NCBI GenBank assembly: GCA_022009995.1 | Contig: CP091734.1 | Coordinates: 1,465,730-1,529,729, forward strand | DNA from: Clostridiales bacterium | GTDB lineage: Bacteria; Bacillota; Clostridia; Christensenellales; CAG-917 | Direction of reading: 5' to 3' | Length of the DNA: 64,000 bases | Shown: one piece after another, positions 58,201 to 64,000 of the stretch | Position numbering within the stretch: position 1 is the first letter of the stretch | Layout: each line of letters begins with the position of its first letter | Translations under genes and position numbers: made by a program | Notes under the pieces: model-generated | Told to the model about the DNA's origin: nothing | The model's input: the letters and a program-made list of their open reading frames with translations, nothing else | Databases searched by the model: none

Positions 58201-59278
58201 ATTCCGCCTTGGCTTTTTGTTCGTCGACGTAAGTCCACGTGTACTTGTTTTCGTCAAACTCGCTCATTATGTTGTACGGCGTACCAGACAATAGCAACAC
58301 CTTTGTGTTTGGCTTTCGTAACGTTTTTATAACGGCGTCGCCTAAGTCGGTAGAAGTGCCTTCGTGCGCTTCGTCAATGATAAGCAAATCCCAGTCCATA
58401 TCGAAAACGGCATTGTTTTTGTTGTATTTTCCACCGACTCGTTGTGAACCTCTCAAATCTTGAATAGATGCAAAATAGACAAACGGCGTTTGAGATTGAA
58501 CCGTTTGCTTTAATTTGAAATCGTTATCGGCATCAATTGCGCTATCGTAGTCGACACTACCGTTTGTTTTATCGATGAATAAATGTTTTTCGCCGGCAAA
58601 CATTAAATCGTGATCCGTTCCCCAACCATCCTCTACTGCGGGGCGGTGAGTAATGACGATTACTTTTTGATAATGCTGGCGTTTGATAAGTTCGTAAGCG
58701 GTAACCGTCTTGCCGTAACGCATTTTGCAATTCCATAGCATTGTGTCGTAACGCTTAAAAATGTCTATCGTTTTTTCAACGTTTTCTTTTTGTTCGTCGC
58801 GGAGCGTGATTTTTTGCTTTTGTGCAACGACTACGGAAGTTTTTGCATCGGGAAGAACCGATTTACCTTCTTTTACCGCCAAAATTGCGGCTTTTGCAGA
58901 CGTTAAATCAATTTTGAACCATTCGCTTTGCTTGCCGCTTTCGACAAATTTTACCGCCGAGTAGCCTGATTGCAAAATCACGTCGTGGACGTCATGGTCT
59001 TGGAAAGACTGAATTTGTTTCGAACCGTCCGCCATGGTGATTGTTCTCGTGGCAAGTTCGGTATAGAGCAAATCGTATGATACAAGAGCGGTTTTTGTCT
59101 GTTGCTGTATTCGTGCATGTGCATTTTGGTTCAGCGCAGAACAATTCGGTGGCAACTGTGCAATGCTGTATTTGGACGAAAACGAAGTCTGACCGATTTT
59201 CAACAAGCCTTTATGCGTTTCATCGTTGATAGCATATATGTAGATCAAGTTGTAACTTGCAACGTCATACTTTGCCAT
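55221..59278 (-). CDS. Large restriction-modification protein: GIY-YIG-like nuclease, SF2 helicase and adenine methyltransferase (one frameshift)
   Basis: About 1352 residues if one A is restored near 57470, joining VTNKGL to KDDEKAKKALGEF. The N-terminus (LIYIYAINDETHKGLLKIGQTS) resembles a GIY-YIG/T5orf172 domain. The helicase has MRYGKTVTAYELI, LLIIDEAHEGTS, LLLSGTP and MQAIFRVQSPG. The methyltransferase has VLEMNSKSGLYPLYLA (motif I) and VVGNPPYQGNN (motif IV), followed by a target-recognition-like region. Single-chain translocating restriction enzymes (type ISP) have a comparable order. The break might instead mark two genes, but no ribosome site is seen there. Confidence 0.75.
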
Positions 59279-60263
59279 TTTGCTTCCCCCTTATAAAACT
59301 CGAATAAAACTCTACGGATTCGTTTGCAGCCCAATCGTAAGTTCTGCAATAAATGCCGTTGTGCTTTCCGTTATCGTTCGTTCGGCAGCCGATACACCGT
59401 TCTTCAGTGGTTTCAACGCCGAACAGCGTTTCGGTTTTAACGGTTTTATTTCGGCAACTGCCCGGAACAACAAATTTGATACCGTCCATCTGAAAAATGT
59501 TCCAAGCCAAAATCTTTGCGATTTCGATTAAGTATTCCGGTATCGGGGGAACGTCAAATTTATCTTCGTAATGCTCGATAAACGTAAATAATAAATTTTC
59601 TCTGGCAAGTAAAACGTTGTCGCCCTGCAAATCGTACCCGTAAACGCTCTGAACAGCCTTTTTTGCCCATGAATACCATTCCTTTTCGGAGTCTGCGTTT
59701 TCGGACACAACACGCAACTTTCTGTCTAAAAATCCGATTCTGTTTTTTACGGGAATCATCTCGCCGGAAACGGCGTCGTATCGGCTTGTAAGATATGGGG
59801 CTTCGCCGCAAGAAATTTCAAGGCGATTTGCCTTAACGTAATCCTGCCACGATTTGCCTTTTGCATCGGGGAAGTCGATTTTCGCGTCAATCGTTTGCCA
59901 TCCGTTTGCTATTTCTGCATTGAATACGTCGTTTCTGCCGAACCATGCGCAATCGATTAGGTTGTTTTGCTTATTGCAAACCCAAGACGGAGTAAAAACT
60001 TCTGCCATTCCGCGAATACGCGTTGCTTGCGACTCTCTGCTTTTTGCCACGCGCGGCATAATGATGGAGGCAATGCCTTCTATGTCGGAAGGATAGATTT
60101 CGTCGGTTGCCGAATAGCCGGTGCCGAGATTCGCATATTCGTCGGTTGCCCAAATGATATTCTTCTTTGTGGTTTTATCTTTGAGAAGAATTTTCAATAC
60201 CCTCGGATCAAGCGAATAGACATATTTGGAATTTATTTCTATTTTGGAGAAATCCACCTTCAT
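59265..60263 (-). CDS. Methyltransferase-like partner of the restriction protein
   Basis: A 332-residue protein with GMAEVFTPSWVCNKQNNLID, ISCGEAPYLTSRYDAVSG and DNVLLARENLLFTF, seen in proteins annotated as restriction subunit M. No NPPY motif is present, so it may lack its own catalysis and act with the large protein, whose start it overlaps by 14 nt. ATG at 60261-60263 has AAAGG upstream. Confidence 0.65.
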   Translation of the reverse strand: MKVDFSKIEINSKYVYSLDPRVLKILLKDKTTKKNIIWATDEYANLGTGYSATDEIYPSDIEGIASIIMPRVAKSRESQATRIRGMAEVFTPSWVCNKQNNLIDCAWFGRNDVFNAEIANGWQTIDAKIDFPDAKGKSWQDYVKANRLEISCGEAPYLTSRYDAVSGEMIPVKNRIGFLDRKLRVVSENADSEKEWYSWAKKAVQSVYGYDLQGDNVLLARENLLFTFIEHYEDKFDVPPIPEYLIEIAKILAWNIFQMDGIKFVVPGSCRNKTVKTETLFGVETTEERCIGCRTNDNGKHNGIYCRTYDWAANESVEFYSSFIRGKQNGKV

Positions 60264-60339
60264 TGCCTTTTCCTTTACTCGTTTGTTGTGAAAGACAGGC
60301 GGAAAAATGAGCGTGTAAAAACAGAATAATCGACGAATT

Positions 60340-60537
60340 ATTGATGCACTTTCCGGACTGTCTATGTGCATCAATCAAAATAATCCATTTACATTTCGTC
60401 GCTAAAAGTACATCAAAAATAAAGCAACGGCACAAAATTTCACTTATTTGTAGCCGTTGCGCCTTGATTTTATTTGTAATTTTTGCTATAATAAAACAGC
60501 AGTGTGCATCAAATATTTTGTTTGATGCACACTTTTT
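60340..60537 (+). promoter_or_regulatory. Promoter followed by a hairpin, with repeated TTGATGCAC motifs
   Basis: A good plus-strand promoter (TTGATT at 60464, TATAAT at 60487, 17-bp spacer) points into a 13-bp hairpin (AGTGTGCATCAAA/TTTGATGCACACT, 60501-60533) ending in T5. An inverted pair ATTGATGCAC/GTGCATCAAT also occurs at 60340-60375, and GCAACGGC/GCCGTTGC at 60424-60460. No gene is visible in 60264-60546. Confidence 0.5.
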
Positions 60538-60546
60538 GTTTATGAT

Positions 60547-61473
60547 TTATAACAACTTTCCTAATCTATTCATCATATCTACCTTGTGTTCAAGCAAGGA
60601 ATGAGCATATCGGTTAAGCGTAATCGTTGCATTTTTATGTCCTAACAGTTCCGAAAGAGTTTTAACGTCCATTCCACATTCCATTGCACGGGTGGCAAAC
60701 GTATGCCGAAGCGAATGAAAGCCTTTGTGCGGGATATGTAATTTTTTAAGCAGCAGTTCAAACGTCCGCTGATACGAGCGCACAAACACGGGGTTGTCGC
60801 CGTCGGCTACGATATATTCGCATTCAGAACGTTTTTTCACGCCTTTTAGCAGAGGCAATATTTGCTTCGGCAATGGAATTACACGTCGGGAATTGACGGT
60901 TTTCGGGCTGTCGGTGATACGAATATGCTTTTCTCCGTCGTTTCCGTCGTGACAAGTTTTTGAAACAAAAAGCAACCCCTTTCCAAAATCAATATCTTCC
61001 CACGATAAAGCAAGCAATTCGCCGATCCGCAAACCCGTGTAAAGGCATAAAACAATGCCGAATAACTTGTCTTTGCCACTTTGCAATATGTAATTTTCAA
61101 TCTTTTTCTGCTCCGAAACGGAAAAGCAGTCCACCTGTTTTTCCTTCGTTTTGGGGCGTTTTATTTTATTTGCAGTGTACTCGCTTGCAATACCGACCAG
61201 ATTTGCCGTTTTCAACGAATTTTGAATGACGGATATAACCGTATTGACAAAATTAGGCGACAACTCTTTGCCGGTTCGCAGATTTCCGCTATTCAATAGT
61301 TCCGTAACAAAGGACTGCAAAACGATAGGCGTAAGGTTGTTTACGTCGTTACCACCGATTTTCGGGGCAATGTGCGTGCGTATAAGTTGCGAATAACGGA
61401 TATATGTACGCTCCTTGCTACTTGGTTTTATGTAATTTTCCAGCCATATATTAAGCCATTCTGTGTATTTCAT
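60547..61473 (-). CDS. Tyrosine recombinase (integrase)
   Basis: A 308-residue phage/ICE-type integrase with an N-terminal SAM-like arm domain and catalytic motifs TGLRIGELLAL (R), HSLRHTFATRA (HxxR), LGHKNATITLNRYAH (H and Y). Length is near normal. It serves site-specific integration or excision of the island. Confidence 0.92.
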   Translation of the reverse strand: MKYTEWLNIWLENYIKPSSKERTYIRYSQLIRTHIAPKIGGNDVNNLTPIVLQSFVTELLNSGNLRTGKELSPNFVNTVISVIQNSLKTANLVGIASEYTANKIKRPKTKEKQVDCFSVSEQKKIENYILQSGKDKLFGIVLCLYTGLRIGELLALSWEDIDFGKGLLFVSKTCHDGNDGEKHIRITDSPKTVNSRRVIPLPKQILPLLKGVKKRSECEYIVADGDNPVFVRSYQRTFELLLKKLHIPHKGFHSLRHTFATRAMECGMDVKTLSELLGHKNATITLNRYAHSLLEHKVDMMNRLGKLL

Positions 61474-61550
61474 TTTTTGATTCTCCTATGATTTATAATT
61501 GATTTTTCCAAATTTTTCAAACTCGCAAGGTTTTTGCGACGTTGGCAATT

Positions 61551-61612
61551 AGGCGTGGCTTGTCTTGATACAAGTCGGCTCGGCTGCGCCTCGCCGAAGA
61601 CAAGCCACGCCT
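61551..61612. other. Long perfect hairpin downstream of the first repeat
   Basis: AGGCGTGGCTTGTCTT pairs perfectly (16 bp) with its complement at 61597-61612; the loop has a second small GC stem. It lies upstream of the integrase start. The rest of 61613-61727 has no clear gene. Confidence 0.6.
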
Positions 61613-61727
61613 CTGTCCGAACAAACAAATCTAAATCGGACAATGAAAGCACGGGCGGAAGGCGAAGTCGCCGCTAACCCGCTTGGCGATCTTTCGCCTT
61701 TTTCTCCGCCGTGCGTGGACTTTCATT

Positions 61728-61916
61728 TTACCCCGAGTTTGTGTCGTTTGGATTTTCGGAGCAGTCGGGAGCGTTTGTGCTTTTTGCTTCGGCATTATTG
61801 AGGAAGTATTCCGTCATCAAAGACAGTAGACTGCTGTAAAATGATTTTTGTTCCGCCGTTGACATCTTTTCAATGTTCGGAGTGCCGATTGTGGTTATTT
61901 TATATTGCTTGTTCAT
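61728..61916 (-). CDS. Small protein of unknown function between recombinase genes
   Basis: A 62-residue acidic protein (MNKQYKITTIGTPNIEKMS...) with AAAGGAGA at good spacing before the ATG. Its setting suggests an accessory factor, but it has no basic DNA-binding character. Confidence 0.55.
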   Translation of the reverse strand: MNKQYKITTIGTPNIEKMSTAEQKSFYSSLLSLMTEYFLNNAEAKSTNAPDCSENPNDTNSG

Positions 61917-62292
61917 AGCCGGTTCTCCTTTTTGTCCAAAGGATAGCGGTCAAACTCGCAACTTTCTTGCGACTTTGAGTAAATTTTTTCATTTTTTTGG
62001 AAAATTTCGGTCGAACTCGCAAAAAACTTGCGACTTTGGCTTGTAGTCTTGTGGACAAGGAAGAAACAAGACGTTTTTTCTTTCTCGCGGAAAGCCTATC
62101 CGATTTCGGTCTAAGAACTTTTATGTATGCAAACACAAATCGAGCCACCGCAAGGGTAAAAAATATAGTGAGAACTATAAAGACACAAAAAATTTCCCTA
62201 TATTTTTTACTGTTTCCTTGCCGTGTTCGCCAAAATCGGATTGTTCGGTTTCCGTCGAAAGATAAAAAAATTAAAAGGAGTTAATAACCAAA

Positions 62293-63831
62293 ATGAAAAA
62301 AGCAATTATTTATGCCCGTTATTCCAGCGATAGCCAAACCGAACAATCGATTGAAGGACAACTTCGTGTATGTCGAGAGTATGCTCAAAACAACGATATA
62401 CTCATAGTCGATACCTATATCGACCGCGCTATGACGGGAACAAACGACAACCGTGTCGCATTTCAAAAAATGCTGAAAGACAGCAGCCGCAAAGAGTGGC
62501 AGTACCTTATCGTTTACAAACTTGATAGGTTCTCTCGCAACAAATTTGAATCGGTAATACACAAAAAGACGCTCCGAGATAACGGCGTAACAATTCTCTC
62601 AGCAATGGAAAACCTTACGGACAGCCCGGAAGGTCGTATGATGGAAACCGTTTTGGAAGGTTTTAATCAATACTTTTCGGAAGAACTTACGCAAAAAGTC
62701 AATCGCGGACTGAAAGAGAGTTGGCGCAAAGGCAAAGCCACGGGCGGACAAGATATTTTCGGCTATGACGTCGTTGATAAAAAATACGTTGTAAACGAGT
62801 ACGAAAGCAAAATCGTCGAAGACGCGTTTTTGATGTATTCGCAGGGTTACAAGGCAGTTGCCATTGCGGACAAATTCAAGGAATGCGGCTACCGCAGAAA
62901 AAACGGAAAACTCGTAGACCACAAATACTTGTATTTCATTCTGCACAACAAAAGATATACAGGCGTTGTCGAACACCAAGGGGAATTATATGACAACATC
63001 TTTCCGAGAATTATATCCGACGAACTTTGGAACAAGGTAAACGCAATAAACGAAGAAAACAAACTTGCGCCGAGCCGTAAAAAAGAGATTTTCGACTATA
63101 TCCTTTCTGGCAAACTTCTATGCGGAGATTGTAAGCATAGAATGGGCGGTGAAAGCGGAACTTCTCATACTGGTGCTATTCATTACTACTATGTTTGCCT
63201 TTCCAAACGTCGCAAGCGTGCAAAATGCAATATGTGTAGAGTGCAAAAACAGTTTATCGAAGATACGGTTATAAACGCAACGGCGCAAATGCTATCGAGC
63301 GTGAACGATATCAAGAAGATTGCGCAAGGCATATACAGCGTACATAAAAAAGAAACCGCAGACAACATGGCTTTGAAACTTATTGAAAAGAAACGCGCCG
63401 AGGCGGTAAAAGCGCAGAATAATATCGTAAAGGCAATCGAGCAAGGCATAATCACCGAAACGACGAAAAGCCGTCTGACCGAACTTGAAAATCTTATATC
63501 GCAATACGACGTAGAAATCCTTAAAGAAAAAGCCCGCAGTTACACATACTTAACTGCGGACGATATAGAGATGTTTTTAAGCAAATTCGTGTTCGAGAAC
63601 ACGGATGACATTAAGGTGCGAAAACTAATTGTAAATGCGTTTATTCGGGAAGTAATACTTTATAACGATGAGATAGTGATTACTTACAACTTTACAGATA
63701 GTCCCGAACACCTAAAACTAACAAAAGAACACGTTGTAAAAACAGAAAAAGAAATAGAAACGGCGGACAAAACCGCTATTTCTTCTAACACAGGTTCGTA
63801 CAAATTATGCCACACGGCACCAAAAAAATGA
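62293..63831 (+). CDS. Large serine recombinase
   Basis: A 512-residue resolvase/integrase. The catalytic serine lies in IYARYSSDSQTEQSIEGQ; further core motifs are YKLDRFSRNKFES and EGRMMETVLEGFNQYFSEE. The recombinase domain and zinc ribbon (LCGDCKHRM, YYVCLSKRRKRAKCNMC) follow, then a coiled coil. GGAG precedes the ATG. It lies on the strand opposite the tyrosine integrase, so the island has two independent recombinases. Confidence 0.93.
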   Translation: MKKAIIYARYSSDSQTEQSIEGQLRVCREYAQNNDILIVDTYIDRAMTGTNDNRVAFQKMLKDSSRKEWQYLIVYKLDRFSRNKFESVIHKKTLRDNGVTILSAMENLTDSPEGRMMETVLEGFNQYFSEELTQKVNRGLKESWRKGKATGGQDIFGYDVVDKKYVVNEYESKIVEDAFLMYSQGYKAVAIADKFKECGYRRKNGKLVDHKYLYFILHNKRYTGVVEHQGELYDNIFPRIISDELWNKVNAINEENKLAPSRKKEIFDYILSGKLLCGDCKHRMGGESGTSHTGAIHYYYVCLSKRRKRAKCNMCRVQKQFIEDTVINATAQMLSSVNDIKKIAQGIYSVHKKETADNMALKLIEKKRAEAVKAQNNIVKAIEQGIITETTKSRLTELENLISQYDVEILKEKARSYTYLTADDIEMFLSKFVFENTDDIKVRKLIVNAFIREVILYNDEIVITYNFTDSPEHLKLTKEHVVKTEKEIETADKTAISSNTGSYKLCHTAPKK

Positions 63832-63863
63832 CTTGTACATTTATTGTGCAAGTCTTTTTTTTT
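63830..63863 (+). terminator. Terminator after the serine recombinase
   Basis: GACTTG and CAAGTC pair and nine T follow. Confidence 0.7.
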
Positions 63864-64000
63864 GCAAGGGAGTAAGGGACTTGAACGGGACGTTAAGAAA
63901 ACAGCACAGTGCGCTGTTTTTAGTCCCCGGCGTGATAGCAACCGCGTTAGCGGCGCAAAAAAAGGCGTTCAAAACGCCTGCGCCCGTAGGGTTGCGGAGC
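63864..64000. other. Non-coding tail with inverted repeats at the window end
   Basis: No gene supported. The complement strand has GTTCAAGTCCC, as in a tRNA T-arm, followed by TTACTCCC but no full cloverleaf. GGCGTT/AACGCC and GCAACC/GGTTGC inverted repeats follow. Confidence 0.4.

Larger units (their letters stand above)
61523..62033. repeat. Three copies of the inverted repeat TCGCAA-N5-TTGCGA
   Basis: Copies lie at 61523-61539, 61956-61972 and 62017-62033, each with exactly five spacer bases and a shared flank (A-ACTCGCAA ... TTGCGAC-TTG). They surround the small gene at 61728 and lie between the two recombinase genes, so they look like binding sites for a regulator or recombinase. Confidence 0.65.

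Noticed and set aside
61900..62148. A basic open frame opposite the serine-recombinase upstream region
   Set aside because: No ribosome site, it overlaps the inverted-repeat operators, and it looks like translated repeat sequence.
63864..64000. tRNA gene on the minus strand at the window end
   Set aside because: Only a T-arm-like GTTCAAGTCCC is present; acceptor and anticodon arms cannot be formed.
1..64000. CRISPR arrays and rRNA genes
   Set aside because: No regularly spaced repeats and no rRNA sequence were seen.

Overview
The window looks like a chromosome segment of a spore-forming Bacillota, class Clostridia, probably uncultured. The evidence is a complete spoIIIAA-AH operon, the clostridial SCIFF peptide/maturase pair beside secDF, the nusA-infB operon with ylxR/ylxQ, a T-box in front of thrS, and strong AGGAGG-type ribosome sites. 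The species cannot be named from the sequence. At least 35 conserved genes or phage genes are broken by single-base shifts, mostly in homopolymers (infB, thrS, secD, secF, truB and others). I read these as consensus errors of an unpolished assembly and annotate each such gene as one CDS.

Layout. 1-2754: recJ (partial), secF, secD and the secD promoter, all on the minus strand. 2775-15991: an insertion bounded by a 16-bp direct repeat (AAATTAAGCCGAATAT), all genes on the plus strand, which I interpret as an inovirus-like (filamentous phage) prophage. It has a SprT-like protease, small unknown proteins, a complete type I hammerhead ribozyme (4007-4107), membrane-anchored and Ig-like virion-surface candidates, a pIII-like protein (signal peptide, ectodomain, C-terminal anchor), a 31-aa membrane peptide, a membrane-anchored Zot/pI-like ATPase, an HUH replication initiator, a hairpin-rich intergenic region and an IS30-family transposase. 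Two paralogous basic-protein genes are each followed by a hairpin and a three-way-junction-like RNA fold.

16000-52100: host genes. These are scfA-scfB; a dUTPase-like gene, an M16 peptidase and a polysaccharide-deacetylase-like gene; efp and an Xaa-Pro peptidase; the rimP-nusA-ylxR-ylxQ-infB-rbfA-nrnA-truB-ribF-nfo operon; frr-cdsA-dxr-rseP-ispG plus a PolC-like protein that ends after its exonuclease domain; rpsB-tsf-pyrH; yraN-rnhB; the spoIIIA operon with asp23, nusB and folD; and T-box-thrS with a YtxC-like gene. Composite dispersed repeats lie at the 3' ends of scfB, efp and folD.

52216-64000: a second SprT-like gene, tRNA-Leu(GAG), then a second accessory island. It carries a sigma-like regulator, a HEPN-type candidate toxin/nuclease, a very large helicase-methyltransferase restriction protein with a GIY-YIG-like N-terminus and its partner, a tyrosine integrase, a 16-bp-stem hairpin, three copies of an inverted-repeat operator (TCGCAA-N5-TTGCGA) and a large serine recombinase. 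The right end of this island is not in the window.

The most notable finding is the prophage: a filamentous-phage-like element in a Clostridia genome carrying a hammerhead ribozyme with all conserved core bases and three well-formed stems, a transposase instead of a Xer-type integration route, and a paired protein/structured-RNA cassette.
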